From Thermoplasmata archaeon (GTDB taxonomy: Archaea; Thermoplasmatota; Thermoplasmata; Thermoplasmatales; GCA-001856825): a stretch of 5,329 bases of DNA. The notes under the pieces are model-generated. The model searched no databases. It was not told the DNA's origin and saw nothing but the letters and a program-made list of their open reading frames with translations. Numbering within the stretch: the stretch's first letter is position 1; each line of letters begins with the position of its first letter. The stretch spans positions 1 through 5,329 of the forward strand of contig JAJYUV010000069.1 in the NCBI GenBank assembly GCA_021792355.1, in the 5' to 3' direction. A program made the position numbers and the translations under genes. Shown piece after piece: positions 1 through 4,744 of the stretch.

Positions 1-83
1 ATGTTTCACCCTTGCAATTGAACCATCAAATGAAAAAAGGGAAAGATTTGAGGTATTGACTTCAGCTTGATTTGTTTTGTTTA
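1..83. other. Non-coding stretch after the minus-strand operon
   Basis: No convincing gene lies here. It is AT-rich and follows the stop codon of the Hfq-like gene. The only clear signal is the oligo-T stretch on the minus strand (annotated separately). On the minus strand the last bases hold a GGGTGA sequence, which could be the ribosome binding site of a further gene beyond the window edge, but this cannot be judged here. No tRNA fragment or attachment-site repeat of the tRNA at 4745-4819 was found. Confidence 0.5.
32..42 (-). terminator. Oligo-T terminator of the nine-gene operon
   Basis: On the minus strand the sequence CCCTTTTTTCA lies about 45 bases after the stop codon of the last operon gene. 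Archaeal RNA polymerase ends transcription at oligo-T runs without needing a hairpin, and no hairpin is evident. A run of six T is modest, so termination may be partial. Confidence 0.45.
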
Positions 84-335
84 TCACATAACCACCACGG
101 TGTCAATGGAATGCTTCATGACAAAGAGGATCTTCCGGTTGGGGAGTTCCAGTGCAATGTCATACTGACCGTATCCCCTCAGCACTCCAGATTCAATGCG
201 GCCTCCCCTAAGTGTTACCGTTACGGATCTTCCTATCTGCTGCCTCCCGAAGTTGTCTATTGTCGAGGATCCAGTTTCATATCTCCTGTTGTCTCTTACA
301 CTATCTTTTGCCTGTGTCTGCTTACTGCTGTTCAC
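84..335 (-). CDS. Hfq-like Sm-fold RNA-binding protein
   Basis: This 83-residue protein has a charged N-terminal tail of about 25 residues followed by one Sm domain (about 26-83). The Sm1-like part has IGRSVTVTLRGGRIESGVL followed by GYGQY, comparable to the VNG...G...FDQF pattern of bacterial Hfq. The Sm2-like part is LFVMKHSIDTVV, closely matching Hfq YKHAISTVV; K74 and H75 align with the KH pair that binds uridine-rich RNA on the proximal face in Hfq, with M73 in place of Tyr. The Sm2 signature of ordinary archaeal SmAP proteins (RGxN-like) is absent. The family forms hexameric or heptameric rings that bind RNA. The GTG start at 335 was preferred because AGGAGG lies 9 bases upstream and because a longer frame from 380 would overlap the previous gene by 44 bases. 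It is the last gene of the operon. Its RNA partners are unknown. Confidence 0.75.
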   Translation of the reverse strand: MNSSKQTQAKDSVRDNRRYETGSSTIDNFGRQQIGRSVTVTLRGGRIESGVLRGYGQYDIALELPNRKILFVMKHSIDTVVVM

Positions 336-336
336 T

Positions 337-618
337 TTAATCGTCCTCCTTAAGTCCGTTGGAATAATGCAGCTGTACACTGCCGGTCTTCACGGCCATG
401 ATGAGTGAATCCAGGTTTCTAGGGGAGAAATCATCCAGAAGCTTTGCAACAATGTCACGTGCCAGATCTTCAAGAAACTCATCCTGCAGGTCCAGATCGA
501 AGATCTCCTTCAGTTCCCATGTATCCTTCCTGAGCCTGTTAACTCTCTCCAGGGAAGCTATAAGCAGTTCCCTGGCATAGTCTTGAGTATATTCCCTGCT
601 GACGGTATTAATGGTCAT
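337..618 (-). CDS. Unrecognised acidic helical protein, 93 residues
   Basis: I do not recognise this protein. It is predicted by eye to be mostly helical, with a basic stretch RVNRLRK near residues 25-31 and a strongly acidic segment about 38-64 (FDLDLQDEFLEDLARD and LLDDF). No cysteine pairs, P-loop or membrane segment is seen. Its ATG overlaps the stop of the previous gene by one base (TGATG), and GGTGA lies 7 bases upstream, so translation is probably coupled. Its 3' end carries the Shine-Dalgarno site of the Hfq-like gene. Location between an unknown gene and the Hfq-like gene gives no firm clue; an adaptor role is possible but only a guess. Confidence 0.75.
   Translation of the reverse strand: MTINTVSREYTQDYARELLIASLERVNRLRKDTWELKEIFDLDLQDEFLEDLARDIVAKLLDDFSPRNLDSLIMAVKTGSVQLHYSNGLKEDD
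345..350 (-). promoter_or_regulatory. Shine-Dalgarno site fixing the GTG start of the Hfq-like gene
   Basis: AGGAGG on the minus strand ends 9 bases before GTG at 335. It lies within the final codons of the preceding gene (Lys-Glu-Asp-Asp-stop), whose TAA is separated from the GTG by one A. This spacing matches those at 1130-1136 and 1377-1381, supporting the GTG over the upstream ATG at 380. Confidence 0.75.
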
Positions 619-974
619 CAGAGACTCACCACCTTTATGTCTCCCAGGCGCATTTCCGTATCCTTGTCTCCATTTGTGAACACTACTCTTTCGAATGAAT
701 AGTATATGATTACAATGATACCTGGAATGCAGAAGAAGATCTCAAGGGCAGTATCCTCATTTCCTAGAGTGCTCCTTGTATCAGACCTGTCCTTTGGGAA
801 TGAATAGCCACAGTCCTCTATGGCACGTTCAACCTCCTTTTCAAGCACATAGAATGCAGGATACATCTCATAGTCGGGATGTGCCACAACCCTGGACCAG
901 TCTTCTTTGAGGGTATTAAGCCTTGACTCCAATTCTTCAAATCTGTGGTTCCTAGCGGCCACTTCAGATATCAT
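618..974 (-). CDS. Unrecognised protein with N-terminal helix and hydrophobic stretch, 118 residues
   Basis: Family not recognised. Residues about 8-52 look helical and charged (FEELESRLNTLKEDW, then VLEKEVERAIEDCGYSF). Residues 78-94 form a hydrophobic run (EIFFCIPGIIVIIYYSF), followed by alternating residues that look like beta strands and a turn at NGD (101-103). The run could be a short membrane segment, but its Pro-Gly and the surrounding alternating pattern fit buried beta strands of a soluble alpha/beta fold equally well. The ATG overlaps the stop of the preceding small gene as ATGA, with GGTGA four bases upstream, pointing to coupled translation. No catalytic motif is visible. Confidence 0.75.
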   Translation of the reverse strand: MISEVAARNHRFEELESRLNTLKEDWSRVVAHPDYEMYPAFYVLEKEVERAIEDCGYSFPKDRSDTRSTLGNEDTALEIFFCIPGIIVIIYYSFERVVFTNGDKDTEMRLGDIKVVSL

Positions 975-1120
975 GCCCTCACCTTCTTCATTGCTCTCCT
1001 GAGGACCCTGAAGAATATCAGGTTCCTTATTCCCGATGGCAAGCTCTTAGCCTTTTCCCTTACCGCATTGGAGACAAGGCCAGTTCTCCCATGCGATTTC
1101 ATTATGTGCTTCAAACACAT
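971..1120 (-). CDS. Small very basic protein, 49 residues
   Basis: The product is rich in Lys and Arg, with the C-terminal segment LIFFRVLRRAMKKVRA (34-49) likely an amphipathic basic helix. It may bind nucleic acid or a membrane surface; no family is recognised. I chose ATG at 1120 because AAGGAGG ends 9 bases before it and because TAA of the previous gene is only one base away; a longer frame opening at 1195 would overlap that gene by 74 bases and is not needed. Its stop overlaps the next start as ATGA. The context (compact operon, both junctions of coupled type) is the main reason to accept so short a gene. Confidence 0.65.
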   Translation of the reverse strand: MCLKHIMKSHGRTGLVSNAVREKAKSLPSGIRNLIFFRVLRRAMKKVRA

Positions 1121-1121
1121 C

Positions 1122-1367
1122 TTAGATAACCTCCTTAGAGGTGTCATGGCCTTCCTGGTCCCGCAAGATTTCGGAAGGCCTTGACTGTGATTCAATGAGT
1201 TCTTTGGCCTCTAGGGCCTTGAGGATCCGCTTCATATCCTCTATCTTTTCAATTGCCCTGGAGTGCAGCATCCCTGACTTCTCAGGTTTCAGAAGTGCAA
1301 TTTCCAGGGCATCCCGGAAACCATTCCAGTACGATATCTCCCTTATGATTTCCTCAGGCACTGGCAT
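1122..1367 (-). CDS. Unrecognised helical protein, 81 residues
   Basis: Mostly helical and charged; residues about 38-60 (RAIEKIEDMKRILKALEAKE) look able to form a coiled coil, so oligomerisation is plausible. No catalytic motif or known family is recognised. Several starts are in frame (TTG 1376, ATG 1373, ATG 1367). ATG 1367 is preferred because GGAGG (1377-1381) then stands 9 bases upstream, as at other genes of this operon, whereas the earlier ones are too close to it. The gene overlaps the end of the GINS-like gene by 14 bases, and its own stop codon is one base before the next ATG. Confidence 0.72.
   Translation of the reverse strand: MPVPEEIIREISYWNGFRDALEIALLKPEKSGMLHSRAIEKIEDMKRILKALEAKELIESQSRPSEILRDQEGHDTSKEVI
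1130..1136 (-). promoter_or_regulatory. Shine-Dalgarno site for the 49-residue gene
   Basis: AAGGAGG on the minus strand, followed by nine bases including the upstream TAA stop, then ATG at 1120. It is among the strongest ribosome binding sites in the window and sets the start of the small basic protein. Confidence 0.7.
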
Positions 1368-1578
1368 GACCATCAACCTCCAGCTTCCTTGCTATTCCCC
1401 TCATTATTAGAACTGAGGCCAGCTTTTCATCAAGATATACGATGTCCTGTGAATGTAGATACCAGTTCCTGTCAGTCCAGGCAACATTTAGATTTCTCAT
1501 TATTAGAACTAATATCTGCCCTTTGGATTCTTGGATATCACTGGGACAAACGAAGGTTTCCAGGGTCAGTTGATTCAT
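1354..1578 (-). CDS. GINS B-domain-like small protein (tentative)
   Basis: This 74-residue protein has a C-terminal part (about 22-67) that resembles the small beta-rich B domain of archaeal GINS subunits. The family pattern is a hydrophobic strand, a short turn, 'Y-G-P-F-x-x-G-D-I-V-x-L-P', then 'A-x-x-L-I-x-R-G-V-A'. Here one sees VLIMRNLNVAW, then WYLHSQDIVYLDEKLASV, then LIMRGIARKLEV. GINS works with the MCM helicase and Cdc45/RecJ-like protein at archaeal forks. A free-standing B domain directly after a helicase-like gene suggests a helicase partner, which is inference. The match rests on pattern memory, not a profile search. GGGAGG lies 7 bases before ATG, and the start is two bases after the helicase stop. 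A 15-bp exact repeat encodes VLIMR twice (24-28 and 56-60). Confidence 0.7.
   Translation of the reverse strand: MNQLTLETFVCPSDIQESKGQILVLIMRNLNVAWTDRNWYLHSQDIVYLDEKLASVLIMRGIARKLEVDGHASA
1377..1381 (-). promoter_or_regulatory. Shine-Dalgarno site selecting ATG 1367
   Basis: GGAGG on the minus strand is directly followed by TTG ATG GTC ATG. Only the last ATG (1367) has the 9-base spacing seen elsewhere in the operon, so this site decides between three in-frame starts. It lies inside the coding end of the GINS-like gene. Confidence 0.6.
1400..1510. repeat. Pair of exact 15-bp direct repeats
   Basis: CTCATTATTAGAACT occurs at 1400-1414 and again at 1496-1510 on the plus strand, 96 bases (32 codons) apart and in the same frame of the GINS-like gene. 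Each copy encodes VLIMR. It may be a small internal duplication or chance, helped by similar beta-strand sequence. Confidence 0.6.
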
Positions 1579-1580
1579 TT

Positions 1581-3674
1581 TTAGTCCTCCCAGAAGAATT
1601 TCATATTAACCATTTTGACATTAGGATGCGAAGCGGCTAGGTTGGTCAGTCGTTTGAACAGGTCTAATTCTGTTAAAGCAGGGTCTTTGGCATTTACCGG
1701 AATGGAGTCATAGATTTCGTGTGGACCTAATTTCTTCTTGGAATTCTTCAATAAATCGAGAAGTGTCCGGTCAACTTTATCTGTCTCTCCTTCATTCTCA
1801 CTAATCAAACTAATCATTCCCGAAGACTCAGTAATTTCCTTTGTTTTCAGTGCATAGTTTGTTTTAGTTTGATTAGTATGATTAGTTTGAATAGTTTGAT
1901 TAGTCAAATTAGTTTGATTAGTTTGCATAGTTTTACTGTCAGAACCTATCTTGTACCTTTGCTTGGCAGTCTTAATATCACTGAGTGTGCAATCAAAAAT
2001 AGACAGATTGGCCCTGTTGACCCTCACATTTCTTCTGAGGCCCATACTTTTTAGCTTTCCAGCTATTTTCTTCGTATATGATTTCTTGTTGAATCTTCCA
2101 GATGCAGTGTCCAGCCCCTCATATGAGGCAACCTGAAGACTGAGATCCATTAACTGAATTGTCACTGCTGTGTTTTCTGTCCTTTTTTCTGGTATAAGTG
2201 CTTCTAATCCTTCCTTTATCCTCTCCTCCAAAACATGGATGATTGTGGCCTCAACTGAATCTTCTGCAACCTCCTCTTCCTCTTTTCTTTGCTGTGTTAG
2301 GAATTCCATAAGGTCAGTATGAATCCTTTTGCCATCTTCACCAGCATATTTAGAAATAAACTGGGCCAGAGTGATAATTGGCTTTGCTTTATCCCAATCA
2401 CGGCCTATAAGCTTAAGAGCGTTCTCTATGTCCTCAGATTCTGCTAGCTCCTGCACTTCCTGATAATACTCAAACAGCATGATGTAAAGGTCAGACCTTA
2501 TTTCACTCCAGACTGGATCCCTTTCCCTCACGCTCATGTTTGCTTTATTCTCGTCCAGTGTTCTAATGAGAGTTATGACATATGACCTGTCCCTGAGAGT
2601 CTCAAGTATTGGGTTTATTGAGCAGAATATCTTGGGGCTAAAGGTGGAATAGCTGATGGTTTTCCTGTTTCCTGAATTACCTTCAACTCTAGGTGCGTTT
2701 CCTGTTCTTTGCCATCCCGAATTAAGTATAGGCATAATTTCCTGGAACTTTTCAGAACTCCCCTTGAAGTTTTCAGTCTCATCCATTATGAGAGTCGATC
2801 TTTCCTCCTGCACAATCCTGAAAATAGAAGCTGGGGTCATGCTGACCGCCATAACTGCGTTAAAGCCAATGAAATAGAATATGGTCCCCGCCTTCGACTT
2901 TCCTGAACCCTTCATACCTTCAAATTTCAGATATGGAATGGAATCAAACATTACAAAAAAGTAAGTCAAAATTACATAAATCGTGCAGAATACAGCCGCT
3001 CCTCTGTTATCTCCGAAATCTATGTACCTCTGAAATTGTTCCTGGATCTTCTTATAGACTTCATATGGGTCTCTGTGGAAATTACCAGAAAGCAGTTCTT
3101 TCCTTGATTTCATAGGCCACCTTGACCTGAGGACAGTTTCAGGTATTTTTGCAAAAATTTCCCTCTTGGCAAACTCAGAATCAGTGCAGGGAAAAACTTC
3201 AAGATTCGAGGTTATAACAGAATTTGCCAGTTCTTTGCGAAGCTTTGTATTTCCCCTCCTATCTGTTTCGGTCCATTCCGAAATAAATGGTACCGTAGCA
3301 ATTAGTGTCCCATCAGGAAGTAGGTCCAATGCAGGGTTAACTATTTTTGGGTCATTGAAGTAAATTGTCCAGTTACCAGATTTCAGGGTGTTCAGTTCTT
3401 TCAGCTGTTTTTGAAGTGCAAGTATCTCCTTTCTGAGCGATCCATCTTCATTCCGAAGGCAGTCATTAATGAATTCAAGTGCTACTTTCTTCTGCGCTTC
3501 AGTGTCTATTAGATTAAGATTGTTTTTCAAGATCATAGCTTTTCTATATGATCCTGTAGAAGCAAGGACCTCAGACTTGAGTTCATCGTAACTGTTATAT
3601 GATGGAAGATCATCGTTAGGGTAAGGTTCTGAGGGCGACTTAGAATTTTTGGACTTTTTCCCTTCCTTTCTCAT
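1581..3674 (-). CDS. AAA+ helicase-like replication ATPase
   Basis: At 697 residues this is the main gene of the element. A variable N-terminal region (1-240) has a basic Lys-rich start and a possible coiled coil (80-97). The ATPase core follows: Walker A GMKGSGKSK (253-261), Walker B STLIMDE (293-299), sensor-1-like IFCSIN (349-354), and LRDRSYVITLIR (360-371), whose arginines are arginine-finger candidates. This order resembles the helicase part of phage and plasmid primase-helicase proteins (DUF3631-like). Residues about 520-565 look like the winged helix that often closes this module. No primase active site was recognised. Residues 583-606 are a Gln-Thr-Asn linker made by a 9-bp DNA repeat, and 640-697 look like a second small helical domain. 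The hydrophobic stretch 226-245 is probably core, not a membrane segment. ATG overlaps the previous stop (ATGA). The likely role is replicative unwinding; family assignment is by motif only. Confidence 0.85.
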   Translation of the reverse strand: MRKEGKKSKNSKSPSEPYPNDDLPSYNSYDELKSEVLASTGSYRKAMILKNNLNLIDTEAQKKVALEFINDCLRNEDGSLRKEILALQKQLKELNTLKSGNWTIYFNDPKIVNPALDLLPDGTLIATVPFISEWTETDRRGNTKLRKELANSVITSNLEVFPCTDSEFAKREIFAKIPETVLRSRWPMKSRKELLSGNFHRDPYEVYKKIQEQFQRYIDFGDNRGAAVFCTIYVILTYFFVMFDSIPYLKFEGMKGSGKSKAGTIFYFIGFNAVMAVSMTPASIFRIVQEERSTLIMDETENFKGSSEKFQEIMPILNSGWQRTGNAPRVEGNSGNRKTISYSTFSPKIFCSINPILETLRDRSYVITLIRTLDENKANMSVRERDPVWSEIRSDLYIMLFEYYQEVQELAESEDIENALKLIGRDWDKAKPIITLAQFISKYAGEDGKRIHTDLMEFLTQQRKEEEEVAEDSVEATIIHVLEERIKEGLEALIPEKRTENTAVTIQLMDLSLQVASYEGLDTASGRFNKKSYTKKIAGKLKSMGLRRNVRVNRANLSIFDCTLSDIKTAKQRYKIGSDSKTMQTNQTNLTNQTIQTNHTNQTKTNYALKTKEITESSGMISLISENEGETDKVDRTLLDLLKNSKKKLGPHEIYDSIPVNAKDPALTELDLFKRLTNLAASHPNVKMVNMKFFWED
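1800..1814. repeat. Inverted copy of the 9-bp repeat motif
   Basis: ACTAATCAAACTAAT on the plus strand is the exact reverse complement of 1908-1922 inside the tandem array. The two are 93 bases apart and could pair in single-stranded DNA or RNA. Both lie in the helicase-like gene; here the protein reads ISLIS instead of the Gln-Thr-Asn pattern. Confidence 0.65.
1865..1936. repeat. Tandem 9-bp repeat array in the ATPase gene
   Basis: Seven units of TAGTTTGAT with small changes run from 1865 to 1927, with a degenerate eighth to 1936 and a stray TAGTTTGTT at 1855. Units at 1865, 1892 and 1910 are exact; others differ by one or a few bases. In the gene's frame each unit gives a Gln-Thr-Asn-like triplet, so the repeat keeps the frame open when it expands or contracts. 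Its size and AT-richness also recall short iterons, but binding by a replication protein is speculation. Confidence 0.85.
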
Positions 3675-3772
3675 TTTGACTTACCTTTGCTCGTTGGCAC
3701 ACGGCCTGTCTTTGAAAGAAGATCCTCGCCGGTAAGTTCCTTCCAAAGCTCGAAAACCCTGGCCCAGCTCAT
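3671..3772 (-). CDS. Small protein of 33 residues between regulator and ATPase
   Basis: Read directly from the sequence; it begins MSWARVFELWKELTGEDLLS and ends in a basic tail (KGKSK). The first half could form an amphipathic helix with two Trp and a Phe on one side. No family is recognised. It shares ATGA with the stop of the 47-residue gene upstream and ATGA with the start of the ATPase downstream, so both junctions have the overlap typical of coupled translation. This double overlap and the lack of any other gene in the 100-base gap are the case for it; the product is otherwise unsupported. It could be a partner of the ATPase, a leader peptide that couples translation, or the remnant of a longer gene. 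Confidence 0.55.
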   Translation of the reverse strand: MSWARVFELWKELTGEDLLSKTGRVPTSKGKSK

Positions 3773-3912
3773 TGTTCGATCACGTATTCCCTGTGCTCTT
3801 TGATAAGCTGCTCAATGGCCTCTTCAAGAGTTTCAACACGGAAATCAAATCTGATTTCCTTGAGTTCTCTAAGACACCTTTTTGATATTGCCACAGTTGT
3901 CTTATCTAACAT
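3769..3912 (-). CDS. Ribbon-helix-helix DNA-binding protein, 47 residues
   Basis: The product starts MLDKTTVAISKRCLRELKEI and shows a full ribbon-helix-helix pattern: a short strand (TTVAIS, 5-10), helix A (about 10-22, KRCLRELKEIRF) and helix B after TLEEA (28-42). This matches CopG/Arc-type repressors and the small antitoxin-like proteins of archaeal elements. Such proteins bind as dimers, inserting the strand pair in the major groove. It is the first gene of the operon, and its own start codon lies inside the repeat CATATGCAATAT, so autorepression is likely (inference). No Shine-Dalgarno site precedes ATG, and the AT-rich core lies 32 bases upstream, so the mRNA is probably leaderless or nearly so. 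No toxin partner of recognised type is adjacent. Confidence 0.8.
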   Translation of the reverse strand: MLDKTTVAISKRCLRELKEIRFDFRVETLEEAIEQLIKEHREYVIEQ

Positions 3913-3923
3913 ATGCAATATGT
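3909..3923. promoter_or_regulatory. Probable operator over the operon start
   Basis: ACATAT-GCA-ATATGT has perfect 6-base arms around a 3-base centre. It contains CATATGCAATAT (3910-3921), which is repeated at 3973-3984, and it covers the ATG of the ribbon-helix-helix gene (3910-3912). Symmetry and position suit binding by a dimeric repressor. Confidence 0.55.
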
Positions 3924-3936
3924 AAGGTATAAGATG

Positions 3937-3950
3937 TATATATAATATAT
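3937..3950. promoter_or_regulatory. Shared TATA core of the divergent promoters
   Basis: TATATATAATATAT is almost symmetrical and can be read as a TATA box on both strands. Its centre lies about 32 bases from the ATG at 3976 (plus) and from the ATG at 3912 (minus). With the archaeal TATA-to-start distance of about 25 bases, both transcripts would begin within a few bases of the start codon. Neither ATG has a Shine-Dalgarno site. Confidence 0.65.
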
Positions 3951-3971
3951 GCTATGAGTTATTTACAGTTA

Positions 3972-3987
3972 CCATATGCAATATTGC
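3972..3987. promoter_or_regulatory. Probable second operator over the regulator start
   Basis: This holds the second CATATGCAATAT copy (3973-3984) and the perfect palindrome GCAATATTGC (3978-3987), covering the ATG at 3976. The two copies are 63 bases apart, about six helical turns, which would suit binding on the same DNA face. A partial variant, ATATGCTAT, lies between them at 3947-3955. Confidence 0.55.
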
Positions 3988-4626
3988 TTGAACTCACTAG
4001 ATCAGAAATACGCAAAATCAGTCCTGCTCAAATTGTATGATGAAGGCAGCTGCCTCAAAACTAACTTGCAGAGCATTGTAAAGAATCTATATTCTCTTGA
4101 CCGTCTCCTGGACTCTCTCAAGGATGATGGCCTGGTGAATGTAGAGAAAAAGCCCTTTGGTAAGAACATTCAGGAAATATCACTTACAGAAAAAGGAAAG
4201 AGGGTAGCAAAGCAGTTGAAGAATGTTGAAGAGCCACAAACGGATGTAATTCCATACTCTCAGAGTTTTGAAATCATGAAATTCCTTGAAAAAAATGGCA
4301 CATCAACAGTTGGTGAAATCATAACTGCTTATGCCAATTCTTGGGAAACTCTTGAAGCTCTAAGAAAGGAAGGTCTCATTCTCAGTGAGATCAATAACAG
4401 TGTGTACCCTCCAGTTAACACGATAAGCCTAACCGAAAAGGGCAAACAGGTAGTGAGGAACCTACGGAGAATAGACAGATACCTAGTCAGTATACCGGAA
4501 GGCCTGCTTAGGGACATTGAAGAAATCATAGCGAAGGATAAATCATATAGTTCTGCTGAAGAGTTCATTAACAGTGCTGTCCGAAGTGCAATTGAAAGAT
4601 GGCGGAGGAACCATGCGGTTGGATGA
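3976..4626 (+). CDS. Tandem winged-helix plus ribbon-helix-helix regulator
   Basis: A 216-residue DNA-binding protein with three parts. The first winged-helix unit (about 9-82) ends in EISLTEKGKRVAKQLKNVE, and the second (about 95-166) ends in TISLTEKGKQVVRNLRRID; these matching wing and last-helix segments show an internal duplication. The C-terminal part (168-212) has a strand VSIPEGLLRDIEEI and helices typical of a CopG-like ribbon-helix-helix domain. The winged-helix parts resemble MarR/ArsR-like archaeal regulators, but no ligand or metal site is seen. ATG 3976 is the first start after an in-frame stop at 3955. It has no Shine-Dalgarno site and is likely leaderless. It diverges from the nine-gene operon and probably regulates it and itself, as the copy of the operator on its own start suggests. 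The role as lysogeny or copy-number switch is inference. Confidence 0.82.
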   Translation: MQYCLNSLDQKYAKSVLLKLYDEGSCLKTNLQSIVKNLYSLDRLLDSLKDDGLVNVEKKPFGKNIQEISLTEKGKRVAKQLKNVEEPQTDVIPYSQSFEIMKFLEKNGTSTVGEIITAYANSWETLEALRKEGLILSEINNSVYPPVNTISLTEKGKQVVRNLRRIDRYLVSIPEGLLRDIEEIIAKDKSYSSAEEFINSAVRSAIERWRRNHAVG

Positions 4627-4744
4627 CAAATCATCACAATCAAGCGTCAAAATTCATCTTATCGAGGATACAATTTTCTTGGAATCAATAATAAATAAAT
4701 CAAAATTACTAAAAAAGGCGTCGAGTATTGGAGTTTTAATGGAA
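4627..4744. other. Convergent intergenic region, element-tRNA junction
   Basis: AT-rich sequence between the stop of the plus-strand regulator and the tRNA 3' end, with no credible gene. The likely boundary between element and chromosome lies at or just left of 4745, since many archaeal integrases insert in the 3' half of tRNA genes. TTTT at 4674-4677 may help end plus-strand transcription, but it is short. Confidence 0.45.
4711..4718 (-). terminator. Oligo-T terminator of tRNA-Glu
   Basis: The minus strand reads CCTTTTTT about 26 bases after the tRNA 3' end. A run of six T in this place suits archaeal tRNA termination. A shorter AAAA/TTTT stretch lies nearer the gene (4734-4737) but has the wrong strand for this transcript. 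Confidence 0.5.

Noticed and set aside
336..380. Longer Hfq-like protein starting at ATG 380
   Set aside because: It would overlap the preceding gene by 44 bases, and the extra 15 residues look unlike Hfq. GTG 335 has a strong Shine-Dalgarno site at the usual spacing.
72..580. Plus-strand frames of 60-93 codons opposite the Hfq-like and 93-residue genes
   Set aside because: They are antisense to well-supported minus-strand genes, lack recognisable domains and ribosome binding sites, and overlap each other.
1121..1195. Longer form of the basic protein starting at 1195
   Set aside because: It lies entirely inside the preceding gene; ATG 1120 has AAGGAGG 9 bases upstream and sits next to the upstream stop.
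1865..1936. CRISPR-like array
   Set aside because: Units are 9 bp and directly adjacent without spacers, and they lie in frame in a protein-coding gene.
2938..2999. Membrane segment in the ATPase (residues 226-245)
   Set aside because: A hydrophobic stretch directly before the Walker A is common in this ATPase family as part of the folded core; no flanking signal or topology supports membrane insertion.
3769..3912. Antitoxin of a classical toxin-antitoxin pair
   Set aside because: The fold would fit, but the adjacent 33-residue product has no toxin signature and the operon continues into replication genes, so autorepressor is the simpler reading.
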